Assembly (NCBI GenBank): GCA_910579335.1 | Contig: CAJTUQ010000050.1 | Location: forward strand, 1-6,687 | Origin: an uncultured Dorea sp. | Lineage (GTDB): Bacteria > Bacillota > Clostridia > Lachnospirales > Lachnospiraceae | DNA length: 6,687 bases | Reading direction: 5' to 3' | Shown here: piece by piece, positions 1 to 5,517 of the stretch | Layout of the letters: every line of letters starts with the position of its first letter | How positions within the stretch are numbered: the first letter of the stretch is position 1 | Notes under the pieces: generated by a model | Database searches by the model: none | What the model was told of the DNA's origin: nothing | The model's input: the letters and a program-made list of their open reading frames with translations, nothing else | Translations under genes and position numbers: made by a program

Positions 1-433
1 CTGTGCCGTCCAAGTCATGGACGCAGGAAGATTCTCTTGCCAGAACAAAAGACTCTCCTAAAACCTCCTGCTCATAGACTCCTTGTGCAGTAAAATCCCC
101 CAAAATCAACGTGTTTTCAAACTTTTCACTGTTCGGGCGCTTATTCCATGCCTCAATAGCCTTCGCTTCTTCCTCCTCAAATGCTGCAACCTCTTTTTCC
201 ACTTCACTGACTTTTATCTTATTCAGTTCCTCCAGCTTTTCTACTCCCTTTGTGATATCCGGGCGGGGATTCATAGACTTTATCCACACAACGGCAGCCC
301 CCGCAATAAAAAGCACGACAACCATTACTATCGCCATCCTGAGAACCTTGTCTTCGCTATTCTGCCTTTTATACCTCGTCCTGCTTTCGCCGCTCTTCTT
401 TTTTCTGTTCTTTGCCTGCTGATTCCGTGCCAT
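1..433 (-). CDS. Membrane-anchored SGNH/GDSL-hydrolase-like protein, 3' end outside window
   Basis: The window holds the first 144 codons; the gene continues past the left edge. The N-terminus is strongly basic (residues 3-29), followed by one hydrophobic segment at about 31-51 (LRMAIVMVVVLFIAG...), which predicts a single-pass protein with its C-terminal part outside the cell. Residues 60-95 are charged, Glu/Lys rich and probably helical. At 109-118 comes LILGDFTAQG, which matches block I of SGNH hydrolases (hydrophobic strand, then G-D-S-x-x-x-G), and the next residues (VLGESFVLARES) resemble the usual continuation. The nucleophilic Ser of GDS is replaced by Phe114 (codon at 92-94). The start at 433 has a GGAGT ribosome binding site at 442-446 and a good promoter upstream. 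SGNH assignment is by motif resemblance only, because the other catalytic blocks (G, N, DxxH) lie outside the window. It may be a pseudo-hydrolase or have another role. Confidence 0.65.
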   Translation of the reverse strand, partial: MARNQQAKNRKKKSGESRTRYKRQNSEDKVLRMAIVMVVVLFIAGAAVVWIKSMNPRPDITKGVEKLEELNKIKVSEVEKEVAAFEEEEAKAIEAWNKRPNSEKFENTLILGDFTAQGVYEQEVLGESFVLARESSCVHDLDGT

Positions 434-465
434 AATCCCTGACTCCAATATCTGATATATAGAGT

Positions 466-494
466 ATTGTACTGTTTCTGCCGCTAAAAGTCAA
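466..494 (-). promoter_or_regulatory. Sigma-A-type promoter for the SGNH-like gene
   Basis: Read on the minus strand, a -35 box TTGACT (489-494) and a -10 box TACAAT (466-471) are separated by exactly 17 bases. This gives a leader of about 25 bases with the ribosome binding site GGAGT at 442-446. It is among the best consensus matches in the window. Confidence 0.75.
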
Positions 495-520
495 ATTATG
501 ATGCATTCTTACAAAAAGAC

Positions 521-529
521 TGCTATAAT
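521..529 (+). promoter_or_regulatory. Extended -10 promoter for the DUF5721-like gene
   Basis: TGCTATAAT is a perfect extended -10 element (TGnTATAAT). No good -35 box lies 16-18 bases upstream (the positions around 501-507 read ATGCATT), as is common for extended -10 promoters. Transcription would begin near 536, just before or at the ribosome binding site, so the leader is very short. The element sits only about 27 bases from the -35 box of the divergent promoter, so the two polymerase footprints probably overlap. Confidence 0.65.
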
Positions 530-551
530 TCTCAAAGGAAGGAGTTTTATT

Positions 552-1034
552 ATGATTGTACTTAATTTAAAAACCAAGGACTGCATGCAGCATCTTCTGC
601 TGAAACCAACCTTTGATTCATTCTCTCTCATAGAGGGGGAGATTACTACTTACAATACATTCCACGTTAACGGATACATCCATAAAAACTTTTTTGAGGA
701 AGCTCCGTCAAAAGAATATTCCTCATGGGGCGATCTGAGAGAATTTTGTTTTCAAATCATTCGGGGAAAACGGACACCTTTGAGTTTCCGCTTTATTCTT
801 TCTCTGCCAAAAGAGAGCTTCAGGGATTTTCTGACAAAGCAGGAGCTATCTTCCTTCCGCCCCTCAGACGTCCAGGGGCTTTATCTGAACTTCAAGTATG
901 ACGGGACCTGCCTGCAATGTATAACAGGGATTTCTCTCAACATATTTACTATGGATAAAACTCTGGAAAACATCTGGGACAACTATGCGGAAAAGTTCTT
1001 TTTAACACAGGAAATCGGCTTTGAACACTCCTGA
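552..1034 (+). CDS. DUF5721-like conserved protein of unknown function
   Basis: A 160-residue soluble protein with no signal peptide and no membrane segment. The start at 552 is chosen because a strong AAAGGAAGGAG site (534-544) lies seven bases upstream; an in-frame ATG at 498 exists but lies upstream of the predicted transcription start and has no ribosome binding site. Features I recognise from DUF5721-type proteins are an N-terminal TFDSF followed by an ITTYNTFHVNG stretch, a central FQIIRGKRTPLSFRFIL core (about 78-94), and a C-terminal YDGTCLQCITGISLNIFTMDK region (about 117-137). The length looks normal for the family. No catalytic motif is apparent and the function is unknown. It is transcribed alone, divergent from the SGNH-like gene and convergent with the peptidase gene. 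Family assignment is from memory of sequence pattern; coding status is secure. Confidence 0.85.
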   Translation: MIVLNLKTKDCMQHLLLKPTFDSFSLIEGEITTYNTFHVNGYIHKNFFEEAPSKEYSSWGDLREFCFQIIRGKRTPLSFRFILSLPKESFRDFLTKQELSSFRPSDVQGLYLNFKYDGTCLQCITGISLNIFTMDKTLENIWDNYAEKFFLTQEIGFEHS

Positions 1035-1049
1035 CAATCGCTAAAACAA

Positions 1050-1073
1050 GGGCGGACATGAAACTGTCCGCCC
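1050..1073. terminator. Hairpin shared by convergent genes (best tail on minus strand)
   Basis: A perfect 9-bp stem GGGCGGACA / TGTCCGCCC (1050-1058 with 1065-1073) encloses a six-base loop. On the minus strand it is followed immediately by TTGTTTT (1043-1049), a usable U-rich tail for terminating the peptidase gene. On the plus strand it is followed by CCGGCTTG without a T run, so termination of the DUF5721-like gene there would be weaker. The hairpin starts 15 bases after one stop codon and ends 37 bases from the other. Confidence 0.7.
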
Positions 1074-1110
1074 CCGGCTTGAAATTTCTATTTATTCCAC
1101 ACTGCCAGTC

Positions 1111-2031
1111 CTAATCCGCTTTGTATACCCACAATGACTTGATCTGATCCTTAATCTTTGAATATTTCCACAGCTTATCGCTGTTTTTTTGACTGAACGG
1201 GTCATTTACCTTCACCTTGCCATTCTTATATTTCGTCAGCACGATAAAATGCCCCTGCTTTGTAAAATCTCCGGGGCCCACGCTGCAGATAATCGGATGT
1301 CCCGCTTTCAGCTCTTTCGAGACGAACTCCTCTGAGACGTCACCTCCGTAAGAAGTTATTCCCCAATGCTTACCGCCCTCGCTCATAAGCTCCCAGTACG
1401 TATTATTATTCTCGTCAATATACCCCTTCTTCTCGCTGTACCTTGCCACCTTTACCGGCGTTACGGTTGCATCTCCCGTCAGCCCGGAAATAACCATCGA
1501 CATGGCCGTCGGCCCGCAGCCGCAGCTCGCAATAAAACCTGTCCCGTAAGATGCGTGCCCCCACCGTTCATCCCACTGAAGGAGCTGAGGAATCTCTCCT
1601 TTTTTCAAATCATCACTCACGGTCTTTGCCGCCGGAAGATTCTTATTCTCCGCAAAATGCTCGACAAAATCAACGGTTTCTTTATTCTTTTTAAGGAGAG
1701 CCGTAATATCTTTCGGATACCCTGCCTGCTTTGCCTCTTCTCTCACGCGCTTTATTCTTTCTTTTGGCGTCTCGTTATCCGCCACAGTACCAATCGCTGA
1801 CTCCTCCATATTCTTTACGGCATCGGCAGACACCTGCTCTTTTTTCTGCTCTGTCTTAGCAGCATCGGCAGCCGCTTTCTTTTTTTCAGCAGCCTTTGAA
1901 TTATACGTAACTACAAGAACAATCAGTAAAATAACTAAAACGCCGCACATATAAAGCTGCCTTTTTACTTCCTGCCTTCTTCTGCGGTTTCTAATTCTCT
2001 GGCGTTCTCTAGGTATAATATGTTCTCTCAT
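1111..2031 (-). CDS. Membrane-anchored C39-like cysteine peptidase (Peptidase_C39_2 type)
   Basis: A 306-residue protein with a very basic N-terminal tail (RERQRIRNRRRRQEVKR, 8-24), one hydrophobic segment (about 28-43), an Ala/Lys/Glu-rich linker (about 45-145) and a papain-like C39_2 domain (about 147-303). Visible catalytic elements are Gln152 in LLQWDERWG (oxyanion position), Cys172 in CGCGPTAMSMV, His261 in GHFIVL and Asp277 in VNDPF. The domain should lie outside the cell, where such proteins could cleave peptides or wall-linked substrates; the substrate is unknown. It is not fused to an ABC transporter, so it is not a typical bacteriocin-processing exporter. The start at 2031 is preferred because AGGAGAGG (2040-2047) sits eight bases upstream; an in-frame ATG at 2067 lies within the promoter. 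The extra Cys170 two residues before the nucleophile is worth noting. It has its own promoter and ends near the shared hairpin. Confidence 0.85.
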   Translation of the reverse strand: MREHIIPRERQRIRNRRRRQEVKRQLYMCGVLVILLIVLVVTYNSKAAEKKKAAADAAKTEQKKEQVSADAVKNMEESAIGTVADNETPKERIKRVREEAKQAGYPKDITALLKKNKETVDFVEHFAENKNLPAAKTVSDDLKKGEIPQLLQWDERWGHASYGTGFIASCGCGPTAMSMVISGLTGDATVTPVKVARYSEKKGYIDENNNTYWELMSEGGKHWGITSYGGDVSEEFVSKELKAGHPIICSVGPGDFTKQGHFIVLTKYKNGKVKVNDPFSQKNSDKLWKYSKIKDQIKSLWVYKAD

Positions 2032-2039
2032 ATCATCTT

Positions 2040-2047
2040 CCTCTCCT
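2040..2047 (-). promoter_or_regulatory. Ribosome binding site deciding the C39-like peptidase start
   Basis: AGGAGAGG on the minus strand, eight bases before the ATG at 2031. It fixes the start 12 codons downstream of the longest open frame, whose ATG at 2067 would lie within the promoter spacer. Confidence 0.75.
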
Positions 2048-2058
2048 GCTCGCAGATT

Positions 2059-2087
2059 ATTATACAATATACCTTTCCCGAATACAA
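2059..2087 (-). promoter_or_regulatory. Promoter for the C39-like peptidase gene
   Basis: On the minus strand the -35 box TTGTAT (2082-2087) and a perfect -10 box TATAAT (2059-2064) have a 17-base spacer. Transcription should begin near 2052, a few bases before the ribosome binding site at 2040-2047. Confidence 0.7.
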
Positions 2088-2151
2088 CTTTTAAAACTTA
2101 TGATATTCTTAATTTTTCACCCTTTCCTTTGTTCCATCCAAGCCTCTTTTC

Positions 2152-2180
2152 TTGCCATTTCGAATCTTGTGTGATATATT
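2152..2180 (+). promoter_or_regulatory. Promoter for the esterase - ATP-grasp operon
   Basis: The -35 box TTGCCA (2152-2157) and the -10 box TATATT (2175-2180) each match consensus at five of six positions and have a 17-base spacer. Transcription should start near 2187, giving a leader of about 25 bases. This is the only convincing promoter upstream of the three plus-strand genes, which supports reading them as one operon. No clear operator or riboswitch is seen in the short leader. Confidence 0.65.
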
Positions 2181-2199
2181 TTTTTGTGTAAACATTTCA

Positions 2200-2206
2200 G
2201 GGGAGG
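2200..2206 (+). promoter_or_regulatory. Ribosome binding site deciding the first esterase start
   Basis: GGGGAGG, five bases before the ATG at 2212. It excludes the longer in-frame TTG start at 2152, which lies in the -35 box. A second ATG at 2218 is a less well spaced alternative. Confidence 0.75.
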
Positions 2207-2211
2207 TGTTC

Positions 2212-2976
2212 ATGATTATGGTAAATACTTGGGACATTGCAATTCCAGAACTGACAGGCAGTGAGATGAGAAAAGCATACATCTGTCTTCCAACGTCCTA
2301 TGGGGACGATGGCAAAAAGTATCCGGTTCTCTATATGTTTGACGGACATAACGTATTTTTTGATTCCCATGCGACCTTTGGGAAATGCTGGGGCATGAAG
2401 GAATATATGGAGCGTACAGGCACGCCGCTTATTATCGTAGCGGTAGAATGCAACCACAGTCCGGATTTCGGAAGGCTTAAGGAATACTCGCCTTTTGATT
2501 TTTCAGACCCCCAATTCGGAAAGATCACCGGCAAAGGTGAACTTACAATGAATTGGTTCACAAATACATTAAAACCGGAAATTGACAGAAAATACCGTAC
2601 CCTTCCTTCCAGAGAACACACCTTTATCGCCGGAAGTTCTATGGGCGGACTGATGAGTCTTTATGCAGCCCTTGAATACAATCACATTTTCTCACGGGCA
2701 GGTGTTTTGTCCCCTTCTCTTTGGACGAATTTCCCGGAAATCGAGCGGCTCATACGGACTGCCCGCATCAAAAAGGATACGGTCATCTATATGGACTACG
2801 GAGAGGAAGAGCTAAACTCTCATCCCCGCCTGAGAACCTTGTTTAAACGGACCGCCGATATGCTGACCGACCGGCATATTCTTCTGACGAGCCGTATCGT
2901 TCCCGGAGGGACACACTGTGAAGCAAGCTGGGAAAAGCAGCTTCCGTTCCTCATACACACACTTATGTATCAGTAA
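2212..2976 (+). CDS. Putative esterase, alpha/beta hydrolase (PF00756 esterase type)
   Basis: A 254-residue cytosolic protein of the PF00756 esterase group (related to enterochelin esterase, esterase D and mycolyltransferases), close to the family's usual domain length. The strand and turn YPVLYMFDGHNVFF (37-50) is characteristic of that group. The nucleophile elbow GSSMGG (141-146) gives Ser143. Asp195 in IYMDYGEEE is the likely acid and His235 in PGGTHCEASW the likely base, so the catalytic triad appears complete. There is no signal peptide or membrane segment, which argues against a surface mycolyltransferase-like role. Family members hydrolyse or transfer acyl groups on esters or thioesters; the substrate here is unknown. 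It is first in an operon with a second hydrolase 15 bases downstream and an ATP-grasp ligase, suggesting a role in processing a product or intermediate of that ligase. Confidence 0.88.
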   Translation: MIMVNTWDIAIPELTGSEMRKAYICLPTSYGDDGKKYPVLYMFDGHNVFFDSHATFGKCWGMKEYMERTGTPLIIVAVECNHSPDFGRLKEYSPFDFSDPQFGKITGKGELTMNWFTNTLKPEIDRKYRTLPSREHTFIAGSSMGGLMSLYAALEYNHIFSRAGVLSPSLWTNFPEIERLIRTARIKKDTVIYMDYGEEELNSHPRLRTLFKRTADMLTDRHILLTSRIVPGGTHCEASWEKQLPFLIHTLMYQ

Positions 2977-2991
2977 AAGAAAGGTTAGAAT

Positions 2992-3753
2992 ATGAAAACA
3001 GACTACTTTAAAAAATACAGCGGCGCGCTTGGACAGGACATGGAATGCAAAATATACGGCCATGCAGGAAGGCCGGTTCTTTTTATCCCCTGTCAGGACG
3101 GAAGGTTTTATGATTTCGAAAACTTTAAAATGACAGACGCATGGGCTCCGTGGATTGATTCCGGACAGGTAATGGTTATTTCTATTGACACGATAGACAA
3201 AGAAACCTGGTCCAACAAATGGGACGACCCGCGCAGACGCATCTGCCGCTATGAAGACTGGATCCGCTATATTACAGACGAACTGGTCCCTTTTATACGG
3301 GATACGGCCAATGAACGGAACGGCTGGGAAGGCTATCCCGGCGTTATGGTTACCGGCTGCAGCCTGGGCGCCACCCATGCGGCGAATCTTTTCTTCCGCC
3401 GTCCTGATTTATTTGACGGACTATTGGCATTAAGCGGAATATATTCTGCCGAGTACGGATTTGATTACTATATGGACGGACTTGTCTATAATAATTCTCC
3501 GCTCCATTTTCTCCCCAACATGCCGAAAGACCACCCCTATATCGACCTGTATAACCGAAAAAAGGCCGTAATCTGCGTAGGTCTGGGTGCGTGGGAAATG
3601 CCTGATTCCACCAGACGGCTTCACCATATTTTAATGGAAAAGGGAATCCATGCATGGGTAGATTACTGGGGCTACGACTGTTCCCACGACTGGTACTGGT
3701 GGTACAAGCAGGTAGAGTATTTTGTCCCGTACCTTCTTGGGCAAATGCAATAA
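2992..3753 (+). CDS. COG4947-type esterase/lipase-superfamily alpha/beta hydrolase
   Basis: A 253-residue soluble protein resembling the poorly characterised COG4947 esterase/lipase-like group. Recognisable features are the N-terminal YFKKYSGALGQDMECKIYGH pattern (5-24), FIPCQDGRFYDFEN (31-44), WSNKW (73-77), and the nucleophile elbow TGCSLGATHAANL (121-133) with Ser124. The C-terminal YDCSHDWYWW (228-237) provides His232. The acid of the triad is not obvious: the expected region reads VGLGAWEMPDS (196-206), where Glu202 or Asp205 are candidates. The start has an AGAAAGG site (2978-2984) seven bases upstream. It follows the first esterase by 15 bases and precedes the ATP-grasp gene by 53. Although both are alpha/beta hydrolases, the two neighbours belong to different subfamilies and do not look like a recent duplication. 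Substrate unknown; assignment from memory of family pattern. Confidence 0.83.
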   Translation: MKTDYFKKYSGALGQDMECKIYGHAGRPVLFIPCQDGRFYDFENFKMTDAWAPWIDSGQVMVISIDTIDKETWSNKWDDPRRRICRYEDWIRYITDELVPFIRDTANERNGWEGYPGVMVTGCSLGATHAANLFFRRPDLFDGLLALSGIYSAEYGFDYYMDGLVYNNSPLHFLPNMPKDHPYIDLYNRKKAVICVGLGAWEMPDSTRRLHHILMEKGIHAWVDYWGYDCSHDWYWWYKQVEYFVPYLLGQMQ

Positions 3754-3778
3754 CAATCCGGATCTGTTGCACTGTCTA

Positions 3779-3790
3779 TATTTGCAAATA
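3779..3790. repeat. 12-bp perfect palindrome before the ATP-grasp gene
   Basis: TATTTGCAAATA is its own reverse complement and lies directly before the ribosome binding site AAGGAGAG (3793-3800) in the 53-base gap between the second hydrolase and the ATP-grasp gene. It could be a regulator half-site pair or a small mRNA hairpin that tunes translation, but a palindrome of this size in AT-rich DNA may also be chance. Confidence 0.3.
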
Positions 3791-3806
3791 CTAAGGAGAG
3801 CTTTTT

Positions 3807-5018
3807 ATGAAAAACTTTATCTTTATCTCCCCGAACTTCCCTACAAATTACTGGATGTTTTGCAGGGAGCTGAAAAACAACGGAATGAATGTACTTGGTA
3901 TCGGCGACCAGCCTTATGATGAATTGTCCGATGAACTAAGAAGCAGTCTGAATGAATACTACAAGGTAGACAATCTTGAAAATTATGAGGAAGTATACCG
4001 GAGCGTCGCATTCCTTATATTTAAACACGGCAGGATTGACTGGCTGGAGTCCAACAACGAATACTGGCTGGAACGCGATGCGAAGCTGCGTACCGAATTT
4101 CACATAACAACGGGCTTTGGCGCCCCGGATATCCCGCGTATCAAATTTAAATCAAAAATGAAAGAATACTACAAAAAAGCCGGCATCCCCACTGCCCGCT
4201 TCTGTTTTGCCGACACACTGGAAAACTGCAGAAAATTCATTGACGAAGCTGGTTATCCCATCGTCGCAAAGCCGGATAACGGCGTGGGCGCCAGCCATAC
4301 GTACAAGCTTGAAAGCGACGAAGAACTGGAAAGCTTCTTTATGCAGAAGCTCCCCGGCATCCCGTATATTTTGGAAGAATTTATCGATGCAGAGGTAAAC
4401 TCCTATGACGCCATTATCGATTCTGAAGGCAGGCCCATGTTTGAGACGGGGAATGTCACCCCTGATTCCATTATGGATATTGTAAACAATGAAGACAACT
4501 CTATTTACCATATTGTCAAGACACTTTCGGCAGATGTCAGAAAGGCGGGGCGGGCAGCCGTAAAAAGCTTCGGCGTCAGAAGCCGTTTTGTCCACTTCGA
4601 GTTTTTCCGCCTGTCAAAAGCGCATAAAGGCTTGGGAAAAAAAGGAGATATCACCGCCCTTGAAGTAAACATGCGTCCTTGCGGCGGTTTTACGCCCGAT
4701 ATGATTAACTTTGGCCATAATACCAATGTCTATAAAATATGGGCGGACATGATTGCATACGACCGCTCCACCGTACCAAAGGGCAGGGACGAGTACTGCG
4801 CTTACGCCGGACGCAGAGACGGCAAGGAATTTGTTTTAAGCCATGAAGAAATCCTGGAAAAATACAAAGACAGCATAAAGATGGCTGACCGCATCCCTGA
4901 CGTGCTCGCCGGAGCAATGGGAAACCAGATGTACATTGCGGTTTTTTCTTCAAAATCAAAGATGAATGCATTTTATGACGACGTATTAAAATGTGTACGG
5001 CAATCCGGCAAAAAGTAG
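3807..5018 (+). CDS. ATP-grasp domain ligase of uncharacterised family
   Basis: A 403-residue cytosolic protein. Residues 1-110 form a pre-ATP-grasp region beginning with a Rossmann-like FIFISPNFP and including IDWLESNNEYWLERDAKLR (77-95). The ATP-grasp fold follows: K118 region, GYPIVAKPDNGVGASH (149-164) with ATP-contacting Lys155 and the glycine-rich loop, YILEEFIDAEV (187-197) with the adenine-side Glu190/191, HFEFF (263-267) with Glu265, and LEVNMRPCGG (285-294), where Glu286 and Asn288 are the likely Mg ligands and Arg290 the conserved basic residue. All core residues are present, so it should be active. ATP-grasp enzymes of this kind activate a carboxylate as acyl phosphate and join it to an amine or thiol. 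The C-terminal 325-400 region is family specific. AAGGAGAG at 3793-3800 supports the start. Last gene of the operon, ending just before a strong terminator. Substrate unknown; resemblance to carbamoyl-phosphate-synthase or biotin-carboxylase domains is fold-level only. Confidence 0.9.
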   Translation: MKNFIFISPNFPTNYWMFCRELKNNGMNVLGIGDQPYDELSDELRSSLNEYYKVDNLENYEEVYRSVAFLIFKHGRIDWLESNNEYWLERDAKLRTEFHITTGFGAPDIPRIKFKSKMKEYYKKAGIPTARFCFADTLENCRKFIDEAGYPIVAKPDNGVGASHTYKLESDEELESFFMQKLPGIPYILEEFIDAEVNSYDAIIDSEGRPMFETGNVTPDSIMDIVNNEDNSIYHIVKTLSADVRKAGRAAVKSFGVRSRFVHFEFFRLSKAHKGLGKKGDITALEVNMRPCGGFTPDMINFGHNTNVYKIWADMIAYDRSTVPKGRDEYCAYAGRRDGKEFVLSHEEILEKYKDSIKMADRIPDVLAGAMGNQMYIAVFSSKSKMNAFYDDVLKCVRQSGKK

Positions 5019-5026
5019 GATTCAAA

Positions 5027-5069
5027 TAAGGGTTCCTCCGGCCTTTTCCGGAAGAACCCTTACTTTTTT
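5027..5069 (+). terminator. Rho-independent terminator of the esterase - ATP-grasp operon
   Basis: The outer stem TAAGGGTTC/GAACCCTTA (5027-5035 with 5054-5062), a C-A mismatch and an inner stem TCCGG/CCGGA (5037-5041 with 5048-5052) enclose a six-base loop, followed by a C and six Ts (5064-5069). It starts eight bases after the ATP-grasp stop codon. The T run abuts the stop codon of the convergent dtd gene. In the minus direction the tail is only TTTGAATCC, so it may end dtd transcripts less efficiently. Confidence 0.88.
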
Positions 5070-5070
5070 G

Positions 5071-5517
5071 TCACAGATTATCAGAATCCAAAAGAATCGT
5101 AAACGGCCCGTCATTCACAAGGCTGACTTTCATATCCGCGCCGAATCGTCCTCTTTCCACAACCGGCACCGCTTCCCTGCATTTACCAATAATGTATTCA
5201 TACATCTCTGACGCCATATCAGGCGCACCTGCTTCTATAAAGCTCGGCCGGTTCCCCTTTTTGCAGTTGGCATATAGCGTAAACTGAGAAATCAAAAGAA
5301 GCTCTCCTCCCACGCTGTCAAGCGAAAGGTTTGTCTTTCCCTGCTCATCTTCAAAAATGCGCAGCCCCAGCATCTTTTTCACCATCCTGTCAGCAATCTC
5401 CTTCGTATCCGTATCACTGACGCCAATTAACACCATGAAACCCCTGCCTATTTTCCCCAGCGTCTCGTCCCCCGCTCTTACTTCGCTCTGCGACACTCTC
5501 TGAATTACAAATCTCAT
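5071..5517 (-). CDS. dtd: D-aminoacyl-tRNA deacylase
   Basis: A full-length 148-residue DTD. It hydrolyses D-aminoacyl-tRNA (and glycyl-tRNA mischarged on tRNA-Ala) to free tRNA and amino acid in the cytosol, keeping D-residues out of proteins. The hallmark motifs are present: start MRFVIQRVSQSEV, the LRIFEDEQGKTN stretch (52-63), the SQFTLYA motif (77-83) carrying the conserved Ser-Gln-x-Thr, KGNRPSF (87-93), and GRFGADMKVSLVNDGP (123-138) with the N-x-G-P chiral-proofreading motif (Asn135-Pro138). Its ATG overlaps the stop codon of the upstream permease gene as ATGA (5514-5517), indicating one mRNA and probable translational coupling; an AGGCAGGA site (5524-5531) lies inside the end of the permease gene, six bases away. 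It is not beside relA/spoT here, where dtd is often found in Firmicutes. Confidence 0.97.
   Translation of the reverse strand: MRFVIQRVSQSEVRAGDETLGKIGRGFMVLIGVSDTDTKEIADRMVKKMLGLRIFEDEQGKTNLSLDSVGGELLLISQFTLYANCKKGNRPSFIEAGAPDMASEMYEYIIGKCREAVPVVERGRFGADMKVSLVNDGPFTILLDSDNL

Noticed and set aside
83..442. Plus-strand open frames over the left edge (also 111-422)
   Set aside because: They lie antisense to the SGNH-like gene, have no ribosome binding site and give low-complexity translations; the minus-strand frame has a promoter, ribosome binding site, membrane segment and family motif.
498..551. Longer N-terminus for the DUF5721-like protein
   Set aside because: It begins upstream of the predicted transcription start, spans the -10 box and has no ribosome binding site; the ATG at 552 has a near-perfect one.
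1366..1800. Plus-strand open frame inside the C39-like gene
   Set aside because: Antisense shadow of a well-supported peptidase with intact catalytic motifs; no family resemblance in its own translation.
2152..2211. Longer N-terminus for the first esterase, from a TTG codon
   Set aside because: This stretch is the promoter and leader; TTG at 2152 is part of the -35 box and GGGGAGG points to the ATG at 2212.
2812..3378. 188-codon minus-strand open frame across the two hydrolase genes (with neighbours at 3350-3772 and 4152-4595)
   Set aside because: It spans the junction of two real genes on the opposite strand and has no recognisable domain or start signal.
3767..3794. Possible internal promoter before the ATP-grasp gene (TTGCAC, 16 bases, TACTAA)
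   Set aside because: The -10 box is a poor match and overlaps the ribosome binding site, so a transcript from it would lack a usable leader.
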